This document shows, piece after piece, positions 54,092-62,772 of a stretch of 64,000 nucleotides of DNA (its first letter is position 1; each line of letters opens with the position of its first letter). Made by a program: the position numbers and the translations under genes. The DNA comes from Ferroplasma acidarmanus Fer1. GTDB lineage: Archaea > Thermoplasmatota > Thermoplasmata > Thermoplasmatales > Thermoplasmataceae. The notes below the pieces were generated by a model. That model was not told the DNA's origin. It ran no database searches and saw nothing but the letters and a program-made list of their open reading frames with translations. Where the stretch lies: positions 1,736,001 through 1,800,000 of the forward strand of contig NC_021592.1 in assembly GCF_000152265.2 (NCBI RefSeq), given 5' to 3'.

Positions 54092-55054
54092 TTATGCATC
54101 CAGTATTTCTATACGTTTTTTAGTTTCCTTCTTATATTCTATGGTTGTCCTGTATTTTGAACCTCCGCGGATAAATATAACATCTGTGTTGCCTTTCATC
54201 TCAGCTACACCTTTAATAAGGTCTCTCATAGATTTTACAGGTTTTCCGGCAAATTCTGTAATCACATCCCCTGGCCTCAACCCGGCATCGTAAGCAGGTG
54301 AATATCTGTCTATTCTTGCAACCATAACACCATTTTCCAGTTTGACGCCATATCTTCCCTGGGATGATTCATTGATCTCAATTCCGGAGATGCCTATATA
54401 ATTCCTTTTAACTTTGCCGGTATTTATTATATCATTCAGTTCCTTTTTAATGGTGTTTACCGGAATGGAAAATCCTATTCCATTTGCCTGTGCTATCATT
54501 GCCGTATTTATTCCAACAGCTTTGCCTGTTAAGTCTACCAGAGGGCCGCCACTGTTTCCTGGATTTATTGCAGCATCTGTTTGCAATAGCCCTTCAAATA
54601 TGAAGTCTGCCCATGGCATTGGCCTGTTTTTGGCACTTATTACGCCCATTGATACAGTATGCCCGCCGGGAAGCCCCAGCGCATTGCCTATAGCCAGTAC
54701 TATTGAACCTACCCTTATCTTTTCAGAGTCTCCAAGTTCTATTACGGGAAAGTCATCTCCCGGGATTTTCACAAGTGCCACATCGGTCTGGGGGTCTGTT
54801 CCGGCTATTTCCCCCTTGAATTTTCTTCCGTCATTGAGTACCACATCAACGGTTTCGGCTCCTTCAATAACATGGTTGTTTGTAAGTATATACCCATCAT
54901 GGCTGATAATAAAGCCTGACCCTGCTCCCTTCACAGGTGTTATGCCATAGCCAAAATTGCCGCTGTAGATTGTGCTGTTTATGCTTACCACAGCCCTGCT
55001 TGCTTTTTCTGCTATCTCTACTGTGTTGTTGTTTAATTCTTCTATGTTGTTCAT
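54092..55054 (-). CDS. HtrA/DegP-like serine protease
   Basis: 320 residues. A trypsin-like domain with His61 (TNNHVIEGA), Asp91 (PQTDVALVKI) and Ser168 (NPGNSGGPLV) is followed by one PDZ domain (about 205-305, with GLRPGDVITEFAGKPVKSMRDL). There is no signal peptide or membrane helix, so it is probably cytosolic, unlike most bacterial HtrA proteins. It degrades or holds unfolded proteins. Convergent with glyS (5-bp gap) and divergent from the HxlR regulator, which might control it. Confidence 0.9.
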   Translation of the reverse strand: MNNIEELNNNTVEIAEKASRAVVSINSTIYSGNFGYGITPVKGAGSGFIISHDGYILTNNHVIEGAETVDVVLNDGRKFKGEIAGTDPQTDVALVKIPGDDFPVIELGDSEKIRVGSIVLAIGNALGLPGGHTVSMGVISAKNRPMPWADFIFEGLLQTDAAINPGNSGGPLVDLTGKAVGINTAMIAQANGIGFSIPVNTIKKELNDIINTGKVKRNYIGISGIEINESSQGRYGVKLENGVMVARIDRYSPAYDAGLRPGDVITEFAGKPVKSMRDLIKGVAEMKGNTDVIFIRGGSKYRTTIEYKKETKKRIEILDA

Positions 55055-55107
55055 GATATGTTAATTATATTCAAGTTTAAATATTAGAAAGTATTATTAA
55101 AACGATC

Positions 55108-55113
55108 AGGTGA
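55108..55113 (+). promoter_or_regulatory. Ribosome binding site for TTG start
   Basis: AGGTGA, seven bases before TTG 55121, decides the start of the HxlR gene, since no ATG is near. Confidence 0.5.
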
Positions 55114-55120
55114 AGTTGAA

Positions 55121-55444
55121 TTGACCTACTTGGAATTAAAGGAGATAGGTTCAGGAAAAGAGTTCCTGGATAAATATTCTGATATTATGCGCATGTGGAC
55201 AGTACCTATTATGCTGGCTATAGAAAGGCACGGGGAAGCTGGTTTTAACCAGATTAAAAAGGATGTTAGGGGCATAAATTCCACAACACTCTCAACTACC
55301 CTGGGAATGCTGGAAAAGTATGGCCTGCTGGAGAGAGTTATAATACCGGCAAAACCTGTGCGTGTAAAATACTCATTGACAGATAAGGGAAAGGAATTGT
55401 ATAAAATATCATTAAACCTTGCAACGCTTATAGACGATCTTTGA
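55121..55444 (+). CDS. HxlR-family winged-helix regulator
   Basis: 107 residues. The TTG start at 55121 is supported by AGGTGA at 55108-55113. The HxlR pattern is ERHGEAGFNQIKKDVRGINSTTLSTTLGMLEKYGLLERVI, then wing and LTDKGKELY. The N-terminal Cys used for redox/aldehyde sensing in bacterial HxlR is absent. It is divergent from the HtrA gene with a 66-bp gap, so autoregulation or control of the protease is possible. Confidence 0.8.
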   Translation: MTYLELKEIGSGKEFLDKYSDIMRMWTVPIMLAIERHGEAGFNQIKKDVRGINSTTLSTTLGMLEKYGLLERVIIPAKPVRVKYSLTDKGKELYKISLNLATLIDDL

Positions 55445-55506
55445 TTGAATATTTTTAAAATTTTATTCTTTTAATATAGATAAATTAAAAAATAAATATT
55501 GTGTTT

Positions 55507-56466
55507 CTACAGGGAAATTCTTCCTGGAACCTTTGGAAATGTTGTAACATCCTCTATTTTTTCAACGCCACAGACGAACCTGGTGAACCTTTCTATGCCA
55601 ATTCCAAATCCGGCTGTATATTTTATGCCCTGTTTTGCAAGCTCGATAAACCATTTAAACTGCTCCTCTGTCTGCCCTTTCTTCTGGATTCTATCCAGTA
55701 TCTGTGACAATTCGTATTCCCTTTCACCACCGGAAGATGCCTCCTCAAACCCTTCAGGCCATATAAGGTCCATATCTCTCAATATTCCCGGCTTTTCAGG
55801 ATATTCACGGTCGTAGAATTCCCTCTCTTTCAATGGGATATCTACAACCCATACAGGCGTGCTGCTCTCCTTTGATAATGGTGTTTCAAATCCTTTTCCA
55901 TATTTCTTTTCCGCTTCCTCGAATGTTATCACAGGGAATGGCTTTGCATAATCTGGCAGTGTTCTGTGGAAGTATTCCAGCTCTTCCTTATGTTCTTTCT
56001 TCAACCTTGATATTGTATATATTATCATATCCTCTGCAAGTGACATCATCTCCTCTCTTGATTTCTCTAGGGCCTCAACATCAATCTGGGTAAATTCATA
56101 GAGGTGCCGCCCGGATTTTGATTTTTCCTCTGTTTCAAGCCTTACGTTTGGTGACATGATAAAAATTTTTTTAAGTTCCTGGACAGCTATCTGCTTATGG
56201 AATATCATGCTCTGGGTAATCCACATATCGCCGCCGTAAGCATGGATTTTCGGGTCATAAACCGGATGGTTCAGTGGGTCTGTCAATGGAGAAATAATAA
56301 TCGGTGCAATTTCAATATATCCTGCTTCCCTCAGGAAATCTGTCACATATGACCGTATATAGCTCTGTACTTTTATTGCATGCTGCACACGCTTATCAGA
56401 AAGGTGTTGCATTGATCTTGTAATTTCTTCCTTTACATACTCTTCATTTTTGTTTATCGTTTCCAT
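55507..56466 (-). CDS. Asparagine synthetase related to asparaginyl-tRNA synthetase (archaeal AS-AR type)
   Basis: 319 residues: a class II synthetase core with motif 2 region RLETEEKSKSGRHLYEFTQIDVE and motif 3 GFGIGIERF, but no anticodon-binding OB domain (about 110 residues shorter than AsnRS). Such proteins in archaea make asparagine from aspartate, ATP and ammonia. It is divergent from an Lrp/AsnC regulator, which parallels asnA-asnC in bacteria. A truncated AsnRS is the alternative, but the intact start and normal length for AS-AR argue against it. Confidence 0.8.
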   Translation of the reverse strand: METINKNEEYVKEEITRSMQHLSDKRVQHAIKVQSYIRSYVTDFLREAGYIEIAPIIISPLTDPLNHPVYDPKIHAYGGDMWITQSMIFHKQIAVQELKKIFIMSPNVRLETEEKSKSGRHLYEFTQIDVEALEKSREEMMSLAEDMIIYTISRLKKEHKEELEYFHRTLPDYAKPFPVITFEEAEKKYGKGFETPLSKESSTPVWVVDIPLKEREFYDREYPEKPGILRDMDLIWPEGFEEASSGGEREYELSQILDRIQKKGQTEEQFKWFIELAKQGIKYTAGFGIGIERFTRFVCGVEKIEDVTTFPKVPGRISL

Positions 56467-56559
56467 AACATATTAATTAAATCACAATTTATAAACATTT
56501 TACATGGTTTTCCGTGTTTAAAACAAATCTTTTATATACTGCTATATCATTTTGCCTTA

Positions 56560-57003
56560 ATGTTAGAGAATATCGATAAAAAGGACATGAAAATAATTGA
56601 ATATTTGAAGGAACACGGCAGGGATAAAATTTCTGATATTTCCAACGCACTTCAAATTCCCCGTGCTACTATTTTCGAGAGGATGGAACGCCTGAGGAAG
56701 GACGGCTTTATTAAAAAGTATACAGTTGACCTTAATTATGACAAACTCGGGTATTCTGTTATGTCATATATTATGATACAGTATAACCCCAAAGCATCCA
56801 TAGACCAGAGGACACTGTGTTTAAATTTATCAAAAATGGACAATGTCATATCGGCCTCAATTGTAACCGGTGACTGGGATATAGTGCTGCTTACCGCACA
56901 GAAATCAATGAGGGATCTATCAAAATTTGTGCTTGAACAGCTAAGGACAATGGATGGGATAGAGAAAAGTGTAACCATTCCATTATTCGAAAGGGTATTA
57001 TAA
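56560..57003 (+). CDS. Lrp/AsnC-family transcription regulator
   Basis: 147 residues. An N-terminal HTH (3-60: DKKDMKIIEYLKEHGRDKISDISNALQIPRATIFERMERL) is followed by the RAM effector domain (about 65-145, with VTGDWDIVLLTAQKSMRDL). The Gly-rich effector-binding loop is kept as VTGDWD. It is divergent from the asparagine synthetase across 93 bp with a shared promoter region, so asparagine or another amino acid is a likely effector. Confidence 0.9.
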   Translation: MLENIDKKDMKIIEYLKEHGRDKISDISNALQIPRATIFERMERLRKDGFIKKYTVDLNYDKLGYSVMSYIMIQYNPKASIDQRTLCLNLSKMDNVISASIVTGDWDIVLLTAQKSMRDLSKFVLEQLRTMDGIEKSVTIPLFERVL

Positions 57004-57025
57004 GAAAAATCTATTAAGGGTTAAA

Positions 57026-57109
57026 GCTGGGATAGCCTAGCCTGGTAAGACGCAGGTCTGGAAAACCTGTGCACGTAAGTGCCCGGGAGTTCAAATCTCC
57101 CTCCCAGCG
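57026..57109 (+). tRNA. tRNA-Ser (anticodon GGA)
   Basis: Class II tRNA. Acceptor GCTGGGA pairs with TCCCAGC, and the anticodon stem CAGGT/ACCTG encloses CTGGAAA with anticodon GGA (reads TCC/TCT). The long variable arm is GCAC-GTAA-GTGC. The T arm is GGGAG-TTCAAAT-CTCCC. Discriminator G, no CCA. Starts 23 bp after the Lrp gene. Its last 19 bases overlap the 3' coding end of the helicase on the other strand. Confidence 0.95.
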
Positions 57110-60100
57110 CTTTTTGCATTTTCGCCATTTCCAAGCCTACCAACCGAGTTAATTAAATCATGCAATACTTTTTCAGGGTTTTTCATATAGTCAATAGACC
57201 ATATACGGTACAGGTTCCATCCCCTGTCTGTAAGGATTTTCTTCCTTATGCGCTCACGCTCCGATGCGGTTTTCATACTATTGTATATTTTTCCATCCGT
57301 CTCTATGCCAAGTATGTAATGGTCCTGATCATCCGGGTCTATAATGGCCAGTGGTATATTGTTCCTTGAATAACCTACATTTTTAGCTACTTTGAATCCT
57401 TCCTGCTCCAATTTCAATGCAATATCGTTTATAATTGCATCATTATTCTTGAATTCTTCAAGATGCTCATTGTTTCCCTCATTTTTTGCATAAATCATGT
57501 ACTGCTTCAAAAGGTCAGGGCCTTTGCCAGAATTTGCCGGAACCCTTATATCTTCAGGATCCATGGACGACACAACTATGAATTTTTTCCGTGCCCTTGT
57601 TATGGCCACGTTCAGCCGTTTTTCACCCCCAGTCGTATTGATGGGGCCAAAATTCATTGTTATTTTTCCATTTTCATCCCTTCCATAGCCGGTACTGAGT
57701 ATAATGACATCCTTTTCATCTCCCTGCACATTTTCCAGATTTTTTATGAAAATTGTATCATTATTAAGAAGTTCAGCCAGAACCGGGTCGTGGCGCGAAT
57801 AGGAATTTAATGTATCCTCCACGGCAACTCTCTGTGATTCGCTGAGTGTAACGACGCCGATGGAATCTGTATTTGAAAGTTCCTCTTTTATTACCCTTAC
57901 AACCTCATTCGCCTCGGCTTTGTTTGTCTTGCTTTTGCCTCTGGTATACACTCCCTCAACCCGGACAAACTGTATTCCAGACTCCTTTGACTTTCTATAG
58001 GAAGAAGGAAATGTCTCAAGCAAATTATCATAGAAATACCTGTTGGAGAAAGCTATCAAACGGTCATCGACGCTTCTGTAATGCCATTTGAGCCATATTT
58101 TGGAGAGCCCTATGGCATCGAACTGGTCAAGTATATTATCAAGAACCACATAGTCATCTTCATACTTTGATGGATTAACATACTCAAAAAATGTGGTGGG
58201 TGGCAACTGCTGCGTATCCCCGGATATTATTGCCTGTTTTGCCCTTATGAGGGAACCAACAGCATCCGGCGGGGTGAGCTGGGATGCTTCGTCAAATATA
58301 AGCAAATCAAAGCTCGCATCATTTTCCAGATAAGCAGCAACATTATCCGGGCTCATCATAATGCATGGCTTCAATCCGGGCAGTATATCTTTTAATTCCG
58401 AAAATAAAACTTTTAACGGTTTTTGAAGCCTTTTTTTGGCATTTTCAGTTTTGATCACCATGGCTGACCCCGGATATCTGGAAAGTGCTTCTTTCCTCCG
58501 GGCTGATAACTCAACAACAAGGTTTGCACTGTTTATTTCTATTCTCTTCCGATCAAAATCTATAAACATGCCTATGAGCCTTTCGTGTGAAGATGCTCTG
58601 AAATTCTTTAATTCGGGATCATTTCTTACATAATAGGTGGCGAATTCATGGTTAAAAATGTACCTGAAGGAATGGAGAATAGAATTCATGTGCACCCTTG
58701 TATTTAAAAGTGGGGCAATATCAATTCCGGAAGTTTTTACCCCCTCGTATAGTTCCCTGAATTTAACATACCTGTCAATATCAAAGGAGGAAGCCGCATC
58801 AATTGCCTGCCGCATCTGTTCCATGGTGGCTGTGTTTAATCCACTGTAGGACGGGAATATATCCGAGAGGTAATTTATTCCATCTATGAGTGAGCTGTGA
58901 ATTGATTTTATGTCCTCAATATATTCTGGGTCAACAGGATGGGATATAAGCTCTCTCAGGCCATCCTTCAATGCATTTTCCGGAAATATTGAAATTAATT
59001 TTCTGGCATACCTTATTTTTTCTGATACATTGGAAGCGCCAATATCTCTGGACGAAATTTCTTTTTCTACAACGGAGAGTTCATCCTGTTTTGCCTTTAT
59101 TTTTAATGCAAATGTAATGTCTTCCAATATCTCTTCGTATTGTTTCCTGGACTTGTCCTCTGTATTTTCCATGATTTCATTCAGGAGTTTTTTGTATTCT
59201 CCTGAATGTCTTTTCCATCTTGATGAATAGGTTTCCTCCATGTCCTTCCTGATGGAATTCAGGTTCATGTCCAGAAATTGCTTTTTCCTTTTTTTCAGGA
59301 ATATCCCCATCATGTAATCCAGTTCAGACCTGATTTTATCCCCGGAATCCAGCAAGGCAGCAGTTTCTTTAATGAAATCCGGGTTCGTATATGCTTCATC
59401 CAGGGTTATTCCAGCGTTAAGGACATTTACGAATCTGTATAGCATATTGATATCTTCCATTGACTGTATATCTACCCCAGTTGTGGTGAGTATAGCTGGA
59501 GCTATTTCTTCAATTCGATCCAGCGCGTTCTGAATTAACTCCAATCCTCTGTAGTAATGCTCGGGGTCTTCACGGTATCTGTCAAGCCTGAAATTCTCAG
59601 GTATCTTGCCATAATTTTCTATGATGTCAAGGTAATCGTTGAATTCGGAAATTTGGAACTCGAGGGAATCAAGTTCTTCACCTGTAAGGTCAAGAAGGCG
59701 CCTGTCTATTTTTATATCCAGATTTCCCTTATTTTTGAGCTCTATCTGGCATGCGTCATAGATGGACCGCCCGAGCTTTCCTCTTTTTTCATGTATTGCA
59801 CGTACATAGGAATTCAGTGTTCCTGAATACCTGTCTGTTGGCACAAGGGTTCTCTGGGCATGTGTGTCATTTTCCACCGAACGGTGAAGTGATTTAATTA
59901 TTTCGGATTTAGGGGTATTTCCATGAAAATTTAAAATGAAATCCCCCAGGCCAACCTCTTCCAGCCTCCTTTTTACCACTTCAATAGCTGCATTTTTCTC
60001 ACTAACAAATAATACGCTTTTATTATTTTTCATTGAATCCGCTATGATATTCGCAATGGTCTGGCTCTTGCCTGTTCCAGGAGGGCCGTTAAGAATAAAA

Positions 60101-60915
60101 CTCGAGCCGCTTCTGGCTGCATATATAGCCATAAGCTGGCTTGAATCGGCATCCATAACTGTATTGATATTATAATCTATTTCAGCCGGCATTTTATCGT
60201 TAAGTTTCTTAATTACCTCAAAGTCCCCGGCGAGTGCTCTTGTCAGGTCGTTCTTTTTTATTGCGTCGTGGTTTCCTTTAATATCATTATAAATGGTGTT
60301 ATTTGTGAATGAGACTATGCCAAGATAGGAATTCCTCCCAACTGTCCATTTAGAATCCTTTACCGTGAGCCTGAAAGTTTTGATTGCTTCAGACAGGTTA
60401 AGGTTATCATCAAAGTTGAAATCAAACTTTATACCGAACTGTTCCAGTTTTTCCCTGAGAACCGGATTAAAAAATATATCGCCTTCCATGGATTCTATTG
60501 AATAGTTATTATACATTTTCCTGTTAAGCGTGACAGGGACAAAGAAAAGCTGTGTTTCCACCTCTTTACCATTTTCATCGCTCCATTTGAGGACACCGAA
60601 TGATATATACAGTACATTTGAACCGTGTTCCTTTAATGACGCATTAGCCTGGTAAAACAAATTACCTAAAGATTTCGATATATCTTCATTCTTCGAAAAT
60701 ATGAGCTCGTCTTTCTTCCTGTTTTCCTCTGCGCCTGAGAGGTGTATTTTCATTTTTTTGTCCTTGTTAACAAGGTCATCAAAGAGGAATAACATTGATG
60801 GCGTAGTTATTTTAAGAAATGATTCTGGATTAAAATAAAGCAGCCTGTTGTTTTTTGATGTGTCTATAACATCTTTTTCCCATTTTTTAATACTCTCGTC
60901 TATATCTATATCCAT
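57091..60915 (-). CDS. Large superfamily-1 helicase with C-terminal nuclease domain (DUF4011-helicase-REase_MTES_1575 type)
   Basis: 1274 residues in one chain. The N-terminal domain (1-250) starts WEKDVIDTSKNNRLLYFNPE, the DUF4011 pattern. Walker A is GPPGTGKSQT at about 276, helical insert at 450-720, Walker B LLIFDEASQLTPPDA at about 872, and motif VI VAITRARKK near 1105. The last 100 residues (NIPLAIIDPDD...GIETDGKIY..., RGWNLYRIWSIDY) match the DUF559/MTES_1575 endonuclease-like fold with IETDG as active-site strand. Proteins of this make-up occur in antiphage-type loci. No methylase or partner lies nearby. The end overlaps tRNA-Ser by 19 bp. Confidence 0.85.
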   Translation of the reverse strand: MDIDIDESIKKWEKDVIDTSKNNRLLYFNPESFLKITTPSMLFLFDDLVNKDKKMKIHLSGAEENRKKDELIFSKNEDISKSLGNLFYQANASLKEHGSNVLYISFGVLKWSDENGKEVETQLFFVPVTLNRKMYNNYSIESMEGDIFFNPVLREKLEQFGIKFDFNFDDNLNLSEAIKTFRLTVKDSKWTVGRNSYLGIVSFTNNTIYNDIKGNHDAIKKNDLTRALAGDFEVIKKLNDKMPAEIDYNINTVMDADSSQLMAIYAARSGSSFILNGPPGTGKSQTIANIIADSMKNNKSVLFVSEKNAAIEVVKRRLEEVGLGDFILNFHGNTPKSEIIKSLHRSVENDTHAQRTLVPTDRYSGTLNSYVRAIHEKRGKLGRSIYDACQIELKNKGNLDIKIDRRLLDLTGEELDSLEFQISEFNDYLDIIENYGKIPENFRLDRYREDPEHYYRGLELIQNALDRIEEIAPAILTTTGVDIQSMEDINMLYRFVNVLNAGITLDEAYTNPDFIKETAALLDSGDKIRSELDYMMGIFLKKRKKQFLDMNLNSIRKDMEETYSSRWKRHSGEYKKLLNEIMENTEDKSRKQYEEILEDITFALKIKAKQDELSVVEKEISSRDIGASNVSEKIRYARKLISIFPENALKDGLRELISHPVDPEYIEDIKSIHSSLIDGINYLSDIFPSYSGLNTATMEQMRQAIDAASSFDIDRYVKFRELYEGVKTSGIDIAPLLNTRVHMNSILHSFRYIFNHEFATYYVRNDPELKNFRASSHERLIGMFIDFDRKRIEINSANLVVELSARRKEALSRYPGSAMVIKTENAKKRLQKPLKVLFSELKDILPGLKPCIMMSPDNVAAYLENDASFDLLIFDEASQLTPPDAVGSLIRAKQAIISGDTQQLPPTTFFEYVNPSKYEDDYVVLDNILDQFDAIGLSKIWLKWHYRSVDDRLIAFSNRYFYDNLLETFPSSYRKSKESGIQFVRVEGVYTRGKSKTNKAEANEVVRVIKEELSNTDSIGVVTLSESQRVAVEDTLNSYSRHDPVLAELLNNDTIFIKNLENVQGDEKDVIILSTGYGRDENGKITMNFGPINTTGGEKRLNVAITRARKKFIVVSSMDPEDIRVPANSGKGPDLLKQYMIYAKNEGNNEHLEEFKNNDAIINDIALKLEQEGFKVAKNVGYSRNNIPLAIIDPDDQDHYILGIETDGKIYNSMKTASERERIRKKILTDRGWNLYRIWSIDYMKNPEKVLHDLINSVGRLGNGENAKSAGREI
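57111..57115 (+). terminator. T-run after tRNA-Ser
   Basis: Five T directly behind the tRNA 3' end, which is a typical short archaeal tRNA terminator. Confidence 0.5.
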
Positions 60916-61227
60916 TAAAGGTCTTATCTTAATAAAGAAAAGTATATATTAATTTTCGTGTGCTATTGTCAAATCAGTTTTTACTTAAAAAATAGAATAT
61001 TTTTCCCAGAATATCACGGGGATTTTTATAAAAAAAGACTCACAAAATCAAAATATGTCAGCTTATCTGTTCAGATTTCAGTTTCTAATAGATATTATTA
61101 AATTGAACATTCCTCAGGCCTTTGTTATCTGTATAAATGATTCATATTCATATGCGGAGTTTATGTATCTATGGGACTATTGTTTTTAAAGGTGGCTTTA
61201 ACTTATCTGAGAAACTATAATCCCGAT
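60916..61227. other. Intergenic region without recognised gene
   Basis: About 310 bp, AT-rich. It should hold the helicase promoter near 60930-60960 (a TATATTAATTTTC-like stretch on the minus strand). No structured RNA, repeat or credible ORF is seen. Confidence 0.4.
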
Positions 61228-62463
61228 TCAGGCTTCCGGATAATCTATATTGACCTTAGCCGTCTCAATTCCATAGTGGTGCCATACTATAGCTGCTATG
61301 AATCCAAGTAGCCACAGGCCTACATTTATGATTATAAACACTCTAATTGAGACATTGCTTGTAAGATACACAAGCAAGGGATATACAATCATAGGTGCAA
61401 GCCTTACGGTACCCATAAAAATTCCACGTATCCGTGTTGGCGAGAGTTCCGGCTCCAGGGTAGTTCTTGAAGCCCAGGCAAATTCACTCATCATCATATT
61501 AAAAAACAGAAGCGGGTAGAATATCAAAACGTTATTGAGAAGTGGAATAACGAGGAAAATAGCAACAGTTGATATAAACCCAAGCCCGTATGAATATAAT
61601 GTATATTTTTTCCTTCCCCTTGTAATAAGCGGTGCAGCAATAAATCCTGCAACAGAGGCACCTAGAAGTGCAACGAATATAATCATGTCGTCCGTAAAAA
61701 CTCCGGGAAATTCATACGGCCCTATTATATATGCCATAAGCCCGAACGTTGTATACTGTGAGATTGCCATAGCCATAAGCACGGAAAGGGTCAATGTGTA
61801 GGATGGTTTTTTAACAGTTTCCCCGGCAGAATCTATATAAAGGCTGGATCTGGTTTTTATTGAATTTTCGACTTTTCCATGGATATTTTCCCATTTGAAC
61901 GATTCCGGCAAGGATAGCCGGGAAAATATCATTACAATAATCAGAAAAGATGCCGCTAAAAGCAGTACAACCCTATCTGCAAAGGAAGTTACCAGAACCA
62001 GGAAAAGCCCTGCAATTATGGCACTTCCAATATTGTCAAAATCAGATATTATTGTTAGCCATTTTGCTCTCTGGGATATTGGGGAATCCTCAGAAACGAG
62101 GGAAAGGGAAGGAATTTCTTCTCCACCAACCCCGAATTCAGCAAGCATAAGCCCTATAATAAGAGGGATAAATGTATAGCTTAAAGATATTATTACAATG
62201 CCGATGCCATACATAATCATGGTGATTAAAAAAATCTTCTTTCTTCCAATACGATCTGTGAGTATCCCCATTGTAAAGTTTCCGAAGGGCACAAACAATG
62301 GGCCTATGAGAAGAACAAGAACCTTATAACTATGTGGAAGAACACCTATGATGGAACCAGCCGCAGCCAGTGGCCCCAATGTAGCGACTATGCCCCAGAA
62401 AGTAAGTCCGGATGCGCTTGACATTAACATGAAGCGCTGCTTCGAACTTAGCGTATTATACAC
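61228..62463 (-). CDS. MFS transporter, probable thiamine or thiamine-precursor uptake (TPP-riboswitch controlled)
   Basis: 411 residues, about 12 membrane segments. The motif A loop is GILTDRIGRKKIFLI at about residue 67, with EIPSLSLVSEDSP in the middle of the N-half. The start is GTG 62463; no in-frame ATG lies between it and an upstream TGA. A TPP riboswitch lies 30 bp upstream on the same strand, so expression should fall when thiamine diphosphate is abundant. Uptake of thiamine or its pyrimidine precursor is therefore inferred. Sequence alone would only say MFS. Confidence 0.8.
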   Translation of the reverse strand: MYNTLSSKQRFMLMSSASGLTFWGIVATLGPLAAAGSIIGVLPHSYKVLVLLIGPLFVPFGNFTMGILTDRIGRKKIFLITMIMYGIGIVIISLSYTFIPLIIGLMLAEFGVGGEEIPSLSLVSEDSPISQRAKWLTIISDFDNIGSAIIAGLFLVLVTSFADRVVLLLAASFLIIVMIFSRLSLPESFKWENIHGKVENSIKTRSSLYIDSAGETVKKPSYTLTLSVLMAMAISQYTTFGLMAYIIGPYEFPGVFTDDMIIFVALLGASVAGFIAAPLITRGRKKYTLYSYGLGFISTVAIFLVIPLLNNVLIFYPLLFFNMMMSEFAWASRTTLEPELSPTRIRGIFMGTVRLAPMIVYPLLVYLTSNVSIRVFIIINVGLWLLGFIAAIVWHHYGIETAKVNIDYPEA

Positions 62464-62495
62464 CTTTCATTTATAAACTGTTTATTCGTATCCAT
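62448..62495 (-). CDS. Candidate 15-codon leader ORF between riboswitch and transporter
   Basis: ATG 62495 lies five bases after a GGAGG, which is part of the 3' strand of the riboswitch. The ORF reads MDTNKQFINERCIIR and stops with TAA at 62450-62448, 14-16 bases inside the transporter gene, in another frame. It could couple translation of the transporter to riboswitch-controlled access to the GGAGG. The peptide itself has no known family. Confidence 0.4.
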   Translation of the reverse strand: MDTNKQFINERCIIR

Positions 62496-62571
62496 CTCCC
62501 TCCGCCGGTATTGTCCGGATCAGGTTGCACGGGTCGATCCTTATCCTCTCAGCATTTTAGCTCCCCGGTAT
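62486..62571 (-). ncRNA. TPP riboswitch (THI element)
   Basis: Read on the minus strand the element has all conserved blocks in order: CGGGGAGC, GCTGAGA, then GACCCGTGCAACCTGATC, the stem CCGGACAATACCGG and GCGGAGGGA. The consensus is well known in bacteria, archaea and eukaryotes. It lies directly upstream of the MFS gene. The 3' block contains GGAGG, which suggests ribosome-site sequestration rather than termination (no T-run follows). Confidence 0.95.
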
Positions 62572-62700
62572 AACTCTATTTTTAGAAAATATAAATATTT
62601 ATCCATTGATACTAGGGTAATTATATTCCATTAACTAATTATTTTTTATACCATTTTATAGTATATAGGTTGTGTATGTAATTTTGTGTAAATATAAACC

Positions 62701-62737
62701 CCCTGTTATCAATGAATTTAATCATTAAATAACAGGG
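62701..62737. repeat. 9-bp inverted repeat upstream of the transposase
   Basis: CCCTGTTAT (62701-62709) and ATAACAGGG (62729-62737), loop 19 bases. It lies between the element's left end and the transposase start, so it may block readthrough translation or transcription from outside, as such hairpins do in other IS elements. Confidence 0.5.
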
Positions 62738-62757
62738 AAGGATACCTCTTTTGATCA

Positions 62758-62763
62758 GGGAGG
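62758..62763 (+). promoter_or_regulatory. Shine-Dalgarno site of IS256-like transposase
   Basis: GGGAGG, nine bases before ATG 62773. It is stronger than most sites in the window and fixes the start. Confidence 0.6.
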
Positions 62764-62772
62764 TAATAAAAT

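Noticed and set aside
57463-60175. Several plus-strand open frames of 60-115 codons opposite the large helicase
   Set aside because: They are antisense shadows of an intact 1274-codon gene with clear helicase motifs and have no ribosome sites or homology of their own.
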